A DNA stretch of 64,000 nt from Colimorpha sp045222295 (GTDB lineage Bacteria; Bacteroidota; Bacteroidia; Bacteroidales; P3), in the NCBI GenBank assembly GCA_045222295.1, contig JBGUXP010000014.1, positions 1 through 64,000 on the forward strand. Reading direction: 5' to 3'. A program made the translations under genes and the position numbers. Positions 1-10,417 of the stretch are shown piece after piece. The stretch's first letter is position 1; the number at the start of each line of letters is the position of its first letter. The notes beneath the pieces are model-generated. The model was not told the origin of the DNA. It was given only the letters and a program-made list of their open reading frames with translations, and made no database searches.

Positions 1-1
1 T

Positions 2-1051
2 CTTATCCAGTATGTCGGCAAGGCCGGCAACACCGTGGGTCAGAAAGGCCCCAAGGGCGGTATCGTCTTCAAGCAGAAGGCCGCCTCAGTCAGCAACCCC
101 CGCACCGACGCACAGATGGCGCACCGCGCCAAGATGAAGCTCGCCGCACAGGTGGCAGGCATGCTCGGCGAAGTGGGACGCACCTCGCTCATCGCCAACG
201 GTCACAAGAAGACCGACCGCGGCCTGCTCATCAAACGCCTGCTGCAGAGCGTCGTGGTGAACCAGAACGGCTCGCAGGCAAGCCTGATGTACGACCTGCA
301 CCTGGTGGACAACCCCAGCTACGCTGAGGCCATCGCGATGCAGATCACGAGTGACGCCTCGCAGTTCACCGCCACCTTCAGCGGCGCCGCCGAGGGCGAG
401 CCCATCGCCAAGTGCATCATGGTGCACGACCTCAACACCGGCCTGTGGCGCCACACCGCGGCCCTCGACACCCGCACGGCCATCAGCATCGGCAAATCTG
501 CCAACGAGAGCGGCGACGCGCTGGAGGTCTTCGCCTACGGCATCGTGCTCGAACCCAAGACGCAGGACGCCTGGGGAGCCCTCGGCCAGACGGGCGCCAA
601 CACGGCAGGCTTCGTGCTCGACCTCAACCGCGTGAGCACCAGCGGATTCGCCTTCTCGCCCACCATCTCGGCCGCTCTGACTGTGGCCGGTGACGGCAGC
701 ACCACGGGCGGCGAAGGCGGCTCGACCAGCGGCGGCTCGACGGGCGGCAACACCGGCACGGGCGGCACCGGCGGCAGCGGCACCTCGACCGTCAGCGCAC
801 CCACCATCAGCGGCTCGACGCCCTTCGCCGAGAGCACCACGGTGAGCATGAGTGCCGAGAGCGGCGCGGAAATCCGCTACACCACCAACGGCACCACCCC
901 CACCGCCAGCAGCACCCTCTACAGCGCCCCCATCACGCTGACCGACACCACCACCGTGAAGGCCATCGCCCTCAAAAACGGCCTCAACAGCTCGGTGGCC
1001 ACCAAGGTCTTCACCAAGAGCAGCGACTCCGGCATGGGCGACCAAGACTAA
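2..1051 (+). CDS. DUF6266-like protein with C-terminal chitobiase-type domain (5' end outside window)
   Basis: The frame is open to the window edge, so the true start lies just upstream; an internal GTG at position 35 is not needed as the start. The first ~215 residues resemble the DUF6266 pattern: a GKAGNTVG-type motif, then NPRT-AQ-HRAKMKL, then beta-rich sequence. A Gly/Ser/Thr-rich linker follows (about residues 219-253 counted from the GTG). The end matches the CHB_HEX_C_1 (chitobiase/beta-hexosaminidase C-terminal) pattern, with IRYTTNGTTPT, TLYSAPITL and VKAIA. No signal peptide is visible in the part present. The function of DUF6266 is unknown; the C-terminal module is usually an Ig-like accessory fold. 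A second, shorter DUF6266 gene lies at 53.3 kb. The gene ends in a strong terminator. Domain assignment is by motif only. Confidence 0.7.
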   Translation, partial: LIQYVGKAGNTVGQKGPKGGIVFKQKAASVSNPRTDAQMAHRAKMKLAAQVAGMLGEVGRTSLIANGHKKTDRGLLIKRLLQSVVVNQNGSQASLMYDLHLVDNPSYAEAIAMQITSDASQFTATFSGAAEGEPIAKCIMVHDLNTGLWRHTAALDTRTAISIGKSANESGDALEVFAYGIVLEPKTQDAWGALGQTGANTAGFVLDLNRVSTSGFAFSPTISAALTVAGDGSTTGGEGGSTSGGSTGGNTGTGGTGGSGTSTVSAPTISGSTPFAESTTVSMSAESGAEIRYTTNGTTPTASSTLYSAPITLTDTTTVKAIALKNGLNSSVATKVFTKSSDSGMGDQD

Positions 1052-1107
1052 GCCCTAACAACCCCTCTCTCGGCCATCCGGCCGACCGTAGCAACCATGA
1101 CCAAGGA

Positions 1108-1137
1108 CGGTTCCCCTTACGGGGAGCCGTTTTTTTT
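1108..1137 (+). terminator. Rho-independent terminator of the DUF6266-like gene
   Basis: A 9-bp stem (CGGTTCCCC / GGGGAGCCG) with loop TTAC is followed by eight T residues. It lies 57 bases after the stop codon at 1051. Confidence 0.9.
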
Positions 1138-1494
1138 GCGTGTGGGATGGACGGGGGTGGCGGGCAGACTGAGCGGCACGCTTTTCAGGTAATTATAAGA
1201 ATTATCAGAAGCGTTTCGGGAATCAAAGCGTACACAATTGGAGCCATCATGGCTGGTACCTTGGGTACTGCCATAGCCACCCATTGAGGTATTGGTACTG
1301 TAGGCCCAGTTATACTGCGAAGTCCAGGTGATTGAACCATCTGTATTGTTCCAACATTCAGGGATGCTGTAGTTTACAGTAAGGTTATTGAAGTTCTCTG
1401 TCCACGGGAAGGAGGTAACGGCATTGCATGGGGTGGTAAAACTCGTCACATCGCTCCAGTCACTCTCGAAATGGAAGACAAATTCATGATTCAC
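1117..1494 (-). pseudogene. Remnant of a T9SS-type adhesin (choice-of-anchor J fragment)
   Basis: A 125-codon frame on the minus strand reads like the inside of a Bacteroidota cell-surface adhesin. It has the tail of an Fn3-like domain (SDWSDVTSFTTPC), then the start of a jelly-roll module (AVTSFPWTENFNN, IPECWN), and breaks off at YLKSVPLSLPA. There is no signal peptide, no complete domain and no sorting domain. The 3' end runs into the terminator hairpin of the neighbouring gene, which supplies the stop. The pattern CxxVTSFPWTExF is the same one that recurs in the three large cargo proteins of this window. I read it as a decayed internal fragment, not a functional gene. Confidence 0.7.
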
Positions 1495-1581
1495 AGATAA
1501 TCGACCCTTTTTGTCAAGACCTAGGAAAGAAACAGCCAGCCACTTTTGAAAAAAAGATTTTACGGGTCGAAATTATTTTAT

Positions 1582-1590
1582 TATATTTGC
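1582..1590 (+). promoter_or_regulatory. Promoter -7 element for mutB
   Basis: TATATTTGC matches the Bacteroidota TAnnTTTGC box, 41 bases before the ATG at 1632. No good -33 TTTG is seen at the usual spacing. Confidence 0.6.
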
Positions 1591-1631
1591 ACCTTAAAGT
1601 TAATGATTGAACAAACAATAAACGATTGATA

Positions 1632-3803
<2,172 letters not shown>

Positions 3804-3810
3804 CAACAGA

Positions 3811-4797
3811 ATGAAAAAGATAGTACTCTTCGCAATGCTCCTCGCCGCCACCGCGGCGAGGGCGTTCGATTTTTGGGTGGAGGTGACGCCCAGCCAGACA
3901 GTCTACTTCACCATTATTAACGGCACACAGAGCGTCATGGCGGTCAACCCCAACTGGGACAGTCATACGGCGCCCTCGGGGTTCCTCGTGATTCCCTCCA
4001 CTGTTACCGACGGCAGCAACAATTATAACGTCACAGCCATCGACAATAGCGCTTTCAGCGGCTGCACCGCGTTGACAGGCGTGGTGATTCCCGAAGGAGT
4101 GGTCTCCATTGGACGCATGGCTTTCGCCGCCTGTACGGCGCTCGACAGCATCGCGCTGCCATCGACACTCACCTCCATCGGCTCCATGGCTTTCACCGGC
4201 ACGGCCTTCTTCTCGAACAACAGCCACATCAACGCCCAAGGGCTGCTCATTGCCGGCACCTATATCATCGGCGCCCGCAGAAGCATAGCAGGCACCATGA
4301 CGGTACCCGCAGGGGTGCAGGGTCTTGGCGACATGGCTTTCTATAGCTGCGACAACATAGAGCGCGTCATACTGCCCGAAGGGCTACGTTTCATCGGCCA
4401 GAACACCTTCCAGGACTGCCTGGCCCTCGACACCGTGGAAATGCTGGGAACCATGCCGCCAGCCCTCGCCAGCAACGCCTTTACCAACGTGCCAGACTTT
4501 GCCGTCCTCGTGCCCTGCCCTAGCGCCGAGACCTATCGCGCCGCAGAAGGTTGGAGAAGCCTCACCATAGTGGAACACTGTCCCGTGGGTATCGTCGCAT
4601 GTGAGACTCCGATATTCAAAGCCATGGCTACGGAAGGTGGCATCGTCATCGCCACAAGCGACAAGCAGCATTTCACCGTCAGAGACATCGCCGGTCACCG
4701 CGTGGCAGAATGTGATGGGGGATTTGTGCCGCTGCCCTCGCACGGCATCTACATCGTCAGCACCTTGGGTTCGAGAGCCACCAAAGTCGTCTACTGA
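3811..4797 (+). CDS. BspA-type leucine-rich-repeat surface protein
   Basis: The start is the ATG at 3811, giving a signal peptide (MKKIVLFAMLLAATAARA); an upstream in-frame start would overlap mutB. The body holds LRR_5 (BspA-like) repeats of the form VTAIDNSAFSGCTALTGVVIP, seen about four times between residues 70 and 225. The last ~70 residues (FTVRDIAGHRVAEC..., LPSHGIYIVS, ATKVVY) resemble a T9SS type A sorting domain, so surface export by T9SS is likely. BspA-like proteins often act as adhesins. It follows mutB by 7 bases, so co-transcription is probable although no functional link is obvious. Its stop overlaps the end of the convergent LysE-type gene by 7 bases. Confidence 0.8.
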   Translation: MKKIVLFAMLLAATAARAFDFWVEVTPSQTVYFTIINGTQSVMAVNPNWDSHTAPSGFLVIPSTVTDGSNNYNVTAIDNSAFSGCTALTGVVIPEGVVSIGRMAFAACTALDSIALPSTLTSIGSMAFTGTAFFSNNSHINAQGLLIAGTYIIGARRSIAGTMTVPAGVQGLGDMAFYSCDNIERVILPEGLRFIGQNTFQDCLALDTVEMLGTMPPALASNAFTNVPDFAVLVPCPSAETYRAAEGWRSLTIVEHCPVGIVACETPIFKAMATEGGIVIATSDKQHFTVRDIAGHRVAECDGGFVPLPSHGIYIVSTLGSRATKVVY

Positions 4798-5606
4798 ACT
4801 TTCACCGAATCAGAAAGGGAATCCATCAGGAGCGAGTCCTGCAGTGAATCGAGAGATGCAGAGAGTGTGTCGCACGGTTTCTCGACAGTGTCACGCTTCA
4901 CAAACCTATGAACCTTTTGCATCAGGCCCGTCTGCTGCGCATTGGTAGGTTCTTCCACCCTGCCGGTCTGATAGAGTATCATCGAAATGACCAGATAAAG
5001 CGAAAAAGCGATAAGAATAACACCCGTAATCTTGTTAAAGATATTCATGATACGGGCGGTGAACCAGTGCTGCAGCATAGCAGCAAGGCGGCATTTGAGC
5101 ACATCAGTACCGAAGACCGCCAGCAACATGCCCAAGAAGAAGAAATAGCGGTCACGCACGGAAAGGCTCATCTCGGCAGAGAGGAAAGTGATGATAGAGA
5201 CCCAGTAGAGCCAAATGAGAGGATTAAGGATATTCAGGAGGAATCCCTTGAGCATGAGCTGCCATCGGTGGGTCACCTCGATAGAGCTAAACTTCAGACG
5301 GCCCTCGCCGCCTCCTGCCGATTTAACCTTGCTGCGATAGGTGAGTATTCCGAAGATGCCCGTGGTAACCCCACCGATAACAGAGACATAAACATTGTGC
5401 AACAAGGCGTTCAAATCAAGATTTGAGAGCACCGTAAGCATCAGCAGAACGATGATGACATCGCTCAGACTGACCCCTGCAGCAAAGGAGACCGCCTTAC
5501 GGAATCCATGATGTATACTATTCTGTATCAGAGAGAAGAATGCAGGGCCGAGGCTGAAGAACAGCGACAGCAGTACACCACAGATGATACCAACCAGAAA
5601 CTCCAT
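4791..5606 (-). CDS. LysE-family transporter
   Basis: Predicted inner-membrane exporter of the LysE/RhtB type, which moves amino acids or small metabolites out of the cell. From the ATG at 5606 the product has 271 residues. The N-terminus fits the family (GVLLSLFFSLGPAFFSLIQNS, then the conserved GF-KAV-FAAGVSLSD). About six hydrophobic segments follow, with the family motif LLNILNPLIWLYW near the middle. A hydrophilic tail of about 55 residues ends in repeated DSL-type sequence (DSLQDSLLMDSLSDS), which is unusual for the family. The 294-residue frame starts further upstream, but the promoter box lies inside that extension, so the shorter start is preferred. The substrate is unknown. Confidence 0.8.
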   Translation of the reverse strand: MEFLVGIICGVLLSLFFSLGPAFFSLIQNSIHHGFRKAVSFAAGVSLSDVIIVLLMLTVLSNLDLNALLHNVYVSVIGGVTTGIFGILTYRSKVKSAGGGEGRLKFSSIEVTHRWQLMLKGFLLNILNPLIWLYWVSIITFLSAEMSLSVRDRYFFFLGMLLAVFGTDVLKCRLAAMLQHWFTARIMNIFNKITGVILIAFSLYLVISMILYQTGRVEEPTNAQQTGLMQKVHRFVKRDTVEKPCDTLSASLDSLQDSLLMDSLSDSVKVQ

Positions 5607-5624
5607 TCTCAATCTTTTGAGACT

Positions 5625-5633
5625 GCAAAGATA
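5625..5633 (-). promoter_or_regulatory. Promoter -7 element for the LysE-type gene
   Basis: TATCTTTGC on the minus strand matches TAnnTTTGC, about 20 bases before the chosen ATG at 5606. Confidence 0.6.
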
Positions 5634-5691
5634 CGAAGTTTTTACGACATGAGATAAAAAAGAGAAAAAAAACAATAAAAATAAAGTTTTT

Positions 5692-5723
5692 TTTGTCAGA
5701 TTAAAAAAAGTTCGTATTTTTGC
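5692..5723 (+). promoter_or_regulatory. Promoter of the DUF177-rpmF operon
   Basis: TTTG (5692-5695), a 19-base spacer, then TATTTTTGC (5715-5723): a full Bacteroidota vegetative promoter, about 22 bases before the start at 5745. Confidence 0.8.
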
Positions 5724-5744
5724 AAACTCAATAGGAGTGTGAAA

Positions 5745-6254
5745 ATGGGTCAGAAAGAAGACATGACAATACGGTTTAGTGGTTTAAGACCAGGTAAATA
5801 CACCTATTCATACACCCTAACTGACGAGTTCTTTGACGAATGGGAAAATGACGAAATCCGTGGAGGGAATGTCAAAATTGAGGTCGAAATGGAGCGTATG
5901 GAGCACATGCTAATGTTCTCGTTCTCCCTTTCAGGAGAGTTGACCACAATGTGCGACCGATGCCTTGGCGATTTGATTGTGCCCGTAGAAGGAGAAGAAC
6001 ATCTCTGCGTGCGCTTTAGCGACACAGAGACCTGCGACGACGAAGATGTAGTGGTGCTTCCAGAGAACGCCTTCGAGATTGACCTCAGCCATTGGCTGTA
6101 TGAATACGCTGCCGTGCGTATCCCGATGCAGCACATCCACCCCGACGGAGAATGCGACCCCGAAGTTACCAAATATATCATCGCAGAAGAGGATGAGCAG
6201 AGAGGAGGCGATGAGGTTGACCCTCGCTGGGAAGCACTTAAGAATTTGAAATAA
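5745..6254 (+). CDS. yceD: DUF177 (YceD) family protein
   Basis: A 169-residue protein of the DUF177/YceD family, which in most bacteria sits directly upstream of rpmF and is linked to 23S rRNA and large-subunit assembly. The family signature is the Cys pair in TMCDRCLGDLIVPVEG, with the acidic region after it and the DPRWEALKNLK ending, which is typical. An in-frame GTG at 5739 is an alternative start; the ATG at 5745 is preferred. rpmF starts 21 bases after the stop, so the two are one transcript from the promoter at 5692-5723. Confidence 0.85.
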   Translation: MGQKEDMTIRFSGLRPGKYTYSYTLTDEFFDEWENDEIRGGNVKIEVEMERMEHMLMFSFSLSGELTTMCDRCLGDLIVPVEGEEHLCVRFSDTETCDDEDVVVLPENAFEIDLSHWLYEYAAVRIPMQHIHPDGECDPEVTKYIIAEEDEQRGGDEVDPRWEALKNLK

Positions 6255-6275
6255 ATAAATTAAAAAAGTAATAAT

Positions 6276-6461
6276 ATGCCACATCCAAAACACAGATTCT
6301 CGCAGACCAGAACGGCCAAGAGAAGAACGCACGATGCGTTGGAGAGCGCTCAGCTGACCACTTGCAGCAATTGCGGCGCACAAGTAATGTACCACCATGT
6401 ATGTCCCGAGTGCGGATACTACAGAGGCAAACTCGCAATCGAAAAGAACGCCGAGGAGTAA
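6276..6461 (+). CDS. rpmF: 50S ribosomal protein L32
   Basis: A 61-residue protein with the L32 start MPHPKHRFSQTRTAKRR and four Cys (C30, C33, C43, C46: CSNC and CPEC) that form the zinc ribbon. This is therefore the zinc-binding form, not the Cys-lacking paralogue some bacteria use in zinc limitation. It is the second gene of the DUF177-rpmF operon and is followed by a strong terminator. Confidence 0.97.
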   Translation: MPHPKHRFSQTRTAKRRTHDALESAQLTTCSNCGAQVMYHHVCPECGYYRGKLAIEKNAEE

Positions 6462-6487
6462 CCTAAAGAGTACATGAAAACAAAAAA

Positions 6488-6518
6488 GGGAGGTTCCAAT
6501 CGGAACCTCCCTTTTTTT
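6488..6518 (+). terminator. Terminator after rpmF
   Basis: A perfect 10-bp stem (GGGAGGTTCC / GGAACCTCCC, loop AATC) is followed by seven T residues. Confidence 0.92.
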
Positions 6519-6529
6519 ATAGCCGTTGA

Positions 6530-9502
6530 CTAGAGCTCTCTCAGCGCCTGCTCCGCAGCCTCGATACCGTTCTCGGCGGCAACGGTAAGCCATTTCTTAG
6601 CCTCCTTTTTGTTCTTCTTCACGCCTTCACCATTAGCATACAGCTGTCCAATGAAGTAGCAACAACGCACATTGCCAGCTTCGGCGCCCTTGAGGAACCA
6701 CTGAGCAGCCTGCTCCATATCTTCCTTAACATAGACTCCTTCGGCATAGCACATAGCCACAAGATACATACCATAGGCCGAGCCACGATCGGCAGCCTGG
6801 GTATAGAGGTTATAGGCCTTGCGGGAATTAAGGATGACTCCCTCGCCCTCCTCATAGCAGAGACCCAGTCGGCACATAGCCTCAAGGTTTCCTCGGTTGG
6901 CAGCCATCTGGTAGAGTTCAGCGGCGCGTTTCTTGTCGAGCGGCACTATTTCACCACTCTGGTGACTGCCGGCGAGACGCAACATGGCCTTTGTGGAACC
7001 GGCAGCGACAGCACGGTTGTAATATTCGAGGGTCTTCACAGTGTCGCGCTCCACTCCGCTGCCCATCGCATAAAGTCCTCCCAAAGTCATCATGGCATCG
7101 ACATTGCCGAAGGTGGCTGCCGAATCAAGGTAAACAATTGCCTGGGCAGTATCGACCTCGTGACCAATACCATTGAAACAAGCTACGGAGAGAATCCTGT
7201 ATGCACGGCCGTCATTGTTATGGGGGGCCAACTCCTTGAGCATGGCATAACCTTCCGAGGGATTGGCTTCCATACCCAACCCGAATGTCAGGGCAAGAGC
7301 ATAAGAAACATAAGCATCCGGATTGCCATTATTGGCAGCGGAAACGATATATTCAAGACCTTTATCGTAAGCTTTCTGGTCAAAGAGCCAAGTACCAATC
7401 ATATAGTCGCCACGAGGGTCGTCGCCTTTCGAAGCCTCAAAATAGTAGTAGAGAGCCGAGTCGCCATCGAACGGCACATTGGCCCAACCATAATTGAAGT
7501 AGTCGCCGATGACACCCATAGAACGATAGGAGCCCTTGGCGGCAGCCTGTTGTAAGAAAGGAAGGGCTGCTGCAGTATCCTTTGCGGTACCGATGCCACG
7601 GAGGTAACTGTCGGCCACATAGTAGAGGCCTGCCGCATTATCGTCGGGGATGGCGGCAGCCTGTTGATAATACCCAAAGGCCTTCACCGAGTCGGTGACA
7701 AGAGTCGAAGTACCGTTGCGATAGAAGTCGCCCAAAAAGGCATAACCGTCGCTTACACCTGCGTCACCCGCTTTCTGATAGTAGTCCATTGCCTTGGCGG
7801 TGTCGGGCTCCACACCACGACCATGCTCGTAAGCGATAGCCAGCTGCATGAGCGACAGTCCGTCGCCTTGGTCGGCAAGGAGATTAAAATAATAGAGGGC
7901 GCTATCGCGCTTCTCCTCCTTTTGGTAGTAGTAGCCAAGCCAGTACATGCCGTCGCGGTTGCCGGCATAGGCCGAGCGCTGCAACAGTTGCATGCCTTTG
8001 AGGCGGGTAGCCTCAGTGGTGTCAAAGGCCCCACCAATATAGAGTCGAGACATCTGGAAATCGGCCTGCGGAGATTTAGCCAACTCGTAGTATTTGACTG
8101 ACTTTTTATATTTTTCTATATTTTCATAGTATCTACCCAAAGTCAGATAGCATAGTCCTGAACCTTTTTTGCCCCCTTCCTCAAGAAGTTTGATAGCCTG
8201 GCTGACATCTTCCTGCTTGTTGGCAACAACATTAGCCTTGTTATAATAAGCATCATAATAGCCGTTGGCAATAGCCCTGTCGAAGCATTCAATCGCCTTA
8301 TCCATCTCATTGTCATTAACATAAATTTCACCAAGACCAACGAGAGCTTCCCTGCTCCCCCAATCAGCAGCCTGATGTACATAGCGCTTGGCAAGTTCAC
8401 TATCTGTCTCATAACAGCGTCCGGCAAGCATTTGTGCAGCATCTTCCGACTCCTGTTCATAGGCCATCTTGAGATAGTAGTCCACACTGTCTGAATTATC
8501 AAGGATATCGTGGTACTGGGCTAGATGTATCATTGACTTGACATCCTTCTTGCGGGCACCGCGCAACCAATAGTGATAAGCCTTGGTACTGTCAATGGAT
8601 GTAAAGGTTCCATAAATATAGGAGGTACCGATAGCATCGTAGTTGGGGAGGAAAGGCTGATCGCCAATTTCCTCATATAACTGGTACGCGCGTTTATAGT
8701 CGCGCAGGGTGGTGTCGAAAGCAGAGACCAAGAGATTAGCCTCCATCAACTTGTAGTCAGGATCGCCATAGAATTTCTCTTTCAAGCGACGATACTCTGC
8801 CAAAGCGGCACGCTCGTCGATGGGCATTCCCCAGCCATTCTCCAAATAGTGCGCATACCCAGCCATGGCCGCCACATTGCCCACAGCCTTACCCTTCTCA
8901 AACCATTTGACTGCCGCCTTATTATCCCCTTTTATCAGATAATACGCTGCCATCATACTGTATTTCCCGCCACACGGCCCTTCAGAGGATTTCTTCAAAT
9001 ACTGAAAGCTTTTCTCAACATCACAGGCATAGCCATACTGGCCATAAAGATAGCCACGACCCACCATACCATAGGCTTCGGGACTTCCCATCTCCATGGC
9101 GCGCCCGAACAATGCATGTGCCTGGGTGAAATCGCGCTTGACCCCAATACCGTCGATATAACAAACCGCCAAGCGATAGACGCCATAGGCCGACCCGGCA
9201 TCAGCCGAGGCCTTGCAAAGACGATAGCAGGCAACACTATCATGACCCAAGGCAGAATAGTAGAGTGAGAAGCGACCGATGTGCGCCTTGGCCTCTGCAT
9301 TGCCCATAGCGTCCGCCTTGCGGTATAGCTCAAGAGCTTTGGCCGAGTCCACCTTCACACCATAGCCCGCCTGATAATAGTCAGCCAACTCGAGCATGGC
9401 ATTCACATCGCCTGCGGCGACCTTCTTTTGCAGTTTCTCCACCTGCTGCGCACCAGCCACAAGGGGGAGAGCAAGCATAACTAGTAATAGTGTTTTCTTC
9501 AT
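6530..9502 (-). CDS. Secreted Sel1-repeat (TPR-like) solenoid protein
   Basis: A 990-residue protein with a signal peptide (MKKTLLLVMLALPLVAGAQ) followed almost entirely by Sel1-like repeats. The recurring unit is about 36 residues: a short pair of helices of the type AMLRLAGSHQSG...DKKRAAELYQMAANRGN. More than twenty units can be counted by eye, many with the typical YxxGxGVexDxxKAxxYYxKAAxxG pattern. Sel1 solenoids act as protein-binding scaffolds; the partner here is unknown. No membrane segment or sorting domain is seen after the signal peptide, so a periplasmic location is most likely. The length is unusually large for the family. The gene stands alone, ending close to the rpmF terminator. 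Confidence 0.85.
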   Translation of the reverse strand: MKKTLLLVMLALPLVAGAQQVEKLQKKVAAGDVNAMLELADYYQAGYGVKVDSAKALELYRKADAMGNAEAKAHIGRFSLYYSALGHDSVACYRLCKASADAGSAYGVYRLAVCYIDGIGVKRDFTQAHALFGRAMEMGSPEAYGMVGRGYLYGQYGYACDVEKSFQYLKKSSEGPCGGKYSMMAAYYLIKGDNKAAVKWFEKGKAVGNVAAMAGYAHYLENGWGMPIDERAALAEYRRLKEKFYGDPDYKLMEANLLVSAFDTTLRDYKRAYQLYEEIGDQPFLPNYDAIGTSYIYGTFTSIDSTKAYHYWLRGARKKDVKSMIHLAQYHDILDNSDSVDYYLKMAYEQESEDAAQMLAGRCYETDSELAKRYVHQAADWGSREALVGLGEIYVNDNEMDKAIECFDRAIANGYYDAYYNKANVVANKQEDVSQAIKLLEEGGKKGSGLCYLTLGRYYENIEKYKKSVKYYELAKSPQADFQMSRLYIGGAFDTTEATRLKGMQLLQRSAYAGNRDGMYWLGYYYQKEEKRDSALYYFNLLADQGDGLSLMQLAIAYEHGRGVEPDTAKAMDYYQKAGDAGVSDGYAFLGDFYRNGTSTLVTDSVKAFGYYQQAAAIPDDNAAGLYYVADSYLRGIGTAKDTAAALPFLQQAAAKGSYRSMGVIGDYFNYGWANVPFDGDSALYYYFEASKGDDPRGDYMIGTWLFDQKAYDKGLEYIVSAANNGNPDAYVSYALALTFGLGMEANPSEGYAMLKELAPHNNDGRAYRILSVACFNGIGHEVDTAQAIVYLDSAATFGNVDAMMTLGGLYAMGSGVERDTVKTLEYYNRAVAAGSTKAMLRLAGSHQSGEIVPLDKKRAAELYQMAANRGNLEAMCRLGLCYEEGEGVILNSRKAYNLYTQAADRGSAYGMYLVAMCYAEGVYVKEDMEQAAQWFLKGAEAGNVRCCYFIGQLYANGEGVKKNKKEAKKWLTVAAENGIEAAEQALREL

Positions 9503-9571
9503 ATTAGTTTTATTATTAATAGTTTACAAATATCACCATTTATGGTTAGCGTCCATTTTTCAGAATCGTCG

Positions 9572-9580
9572 TATTTTTGC
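9572..9580 (+). promoter_or_regulatory. Orphan vegetative -7 box in the sel1-menG gap
   Basis: TATTTTTGC matches TAnnTTTGC on the plus strand, while both flanking genes are on the minus strand. About 70 bases downstream is a hairpin with a T-rich tail (9651-9680), so a short transcript is possible. Confidence 0.35.
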
Positions 9581-9650
9581 ATCCGAAATGGAAAGCTGAA
9601 GAGTTACAGTATATCAATGTCCATTTTGTGTTTTAGGATTAATGACAATA

Positions 9651-9680
9651 GAGGTCGCTCAGCCAGCGGCCTCTTTGTTT
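9651..9680 (+). terminator. Hairpin with T-rich tail downstream of the orphan promoter
   Basis: A 9-bp stem (GAGGTCGCT / AGCGGCCTC, one G-U pair) with loop CAGCC is followed by TTTGTTT. It overlaps the last codons of menG on the other strand. Confidence 0.4.
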
Positions 9681-10414
9681 ATTACATAGAGCCGACAGAC
9701 ACCAAAGGTGAGCTTGCGGTGTGATGAGTGATGAGTGATGGGTGATGAGTGATGAACAATCTTCAAGAAATCATTGCCTTTTGGGAAGCGCTCAATACTC
9801 TCGGGGAGATAGGTGTAGGCTTCTCGACTACCGGCGAGACGGCTGCCGAGCCAGGGAATAATATGTCGCGTGTAAAAGTTGTAAAAAGGGCATAAAAGTT
9901 TGCTGTCGGGCGTAGCCAGTTCCAGTATCACCATCGTGCCACCAGGCTTGAGAACTCGCAGCATCTCGCTCAGCCCTTTTTCCAGATGCACGAAGTTGCG
10001 GACGCCAAAGGCGCAGGTGACAGCATCAAATTCGCCGTCGGCGAAGGGTATATGTTCGGCATCGGCCACTATCAATCCACCCCTCCGTCCTTCGGGCACC
10101 TCCCCTGTCTCAGGGGAGGAACAAGTTTCTCCCAGTTGCTCCCCTGAGACAGGGGAGCTGTCAGCGCAGCTGACTGAGGAGTGGAGCTTGCTTCTCGCAA
10201 TTTCCAGCATTTCCTCGCTGATATCCACACCCGTCACTGTACAGCCTTTTTTAGCCAATTCGACCATCATGTCCCCCGTGCCACACGCCACATCAAGCAC
10301 ATTACCATGCAAGCCCTTCACCGCCCGCTTGCGCCAGCGGCGGTCGAGACCGAGAGTCATCAGCCGGTTCAGCCGGTCGTAAGTACGGGCAATCTTGTCA
10401 AAGTCGTAGGCCAT
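9659..10414 (-). CDS. menG: Demethylmenaquinone methyltransferase (UbiE/MenG) with repeat-derived insertions
   Basis: Methylates demethylmenaquinone using SAM, the last step of menaquinone synthesis. Family motifs are clear: DKIARTYDRLNRLMTLGLDR, SAM-binding VLDVACGTGDM (about residues 39-49), and DAVTCAFGVRNF (about 130-141). Two segments do not belong to the family. Residues ~78-112 are encoded by a palindromic repeat (10077-10183) inserted in frame. Residues ~221-231 (HHSSPITHHSS) come from a TGATGAG-type tandem repeat. Both fall between family blocks, so activity may survive. The start is 3 bases after the menA stop, so the gene belongs to the aspS-menA-menG operon. Confidence 0.92.
   Translation of the reverse strand: MAYDFDKIARTYDRLNRLMTLGLDRRWRKRAVKGLHGNVLDVACGTGDMMVELAKKGCTVTGVDISEEMLEIARSKLHSSVSCADSSPVSGEQLGETCSSPETGEVPEGRRGGLIVADAEHIPFADGEFDAVTCAFGVRNFVHLEKGLSEMLRVLKPGGTMVILELATPDSKLLCPFYNFYTRHIIPWLGSRLAGSREAYTYLPESIERFPKGNDFLKIVHHSSPITHHSSHRKLTFGVCRLYVINKEAAG
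9720..9756. repeat. TGATGAG-type short tandem repeat inside menG
   Basis: Four imperfect copies of GTGATGAGTGATG-like sequence. On the coding strand they read HHSSPITHHSS. Similar sequence lies inside the cargo gene at 29239-29269 and 29382-29411. Confidence 0.7.
10077..10183. repeat. Palindromic MITE-like element inserted in menG
   Basis: Two inverted hairpin units face each other. CCTCCCCTGTCT with CAGGGGAGG lies at 10099-10119, and GCTCCCCTGAGA with CAGGGGAGC at 10138-10158. The outer arms are CCCTCCGTCCTTCGGGCA on the left and CTGTCAGCGCAGCTGACTGAG on the right, the latter also palindromic. The element is read through in frame by menG. The layout resembles short palindromic elements I recall from other Bacteroidales genomes; that part is recollection, not shown here. 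Confidence 0.7.
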
Positions 10415-10417
10415 AAA

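Noticed and set aside
1626..1631. TTG start of mutB at 1626
   Set aside because: The ATG two codons later gives the usual family start; TTG would add only two residues.
9542..9724. 60-codon plus-strand frame in the sel1-menG gap
   Set aside because: It begins before the orphan promoter, overlaps menG antisense and has no protein-like pattern; a non-coding transcript is the better guess.
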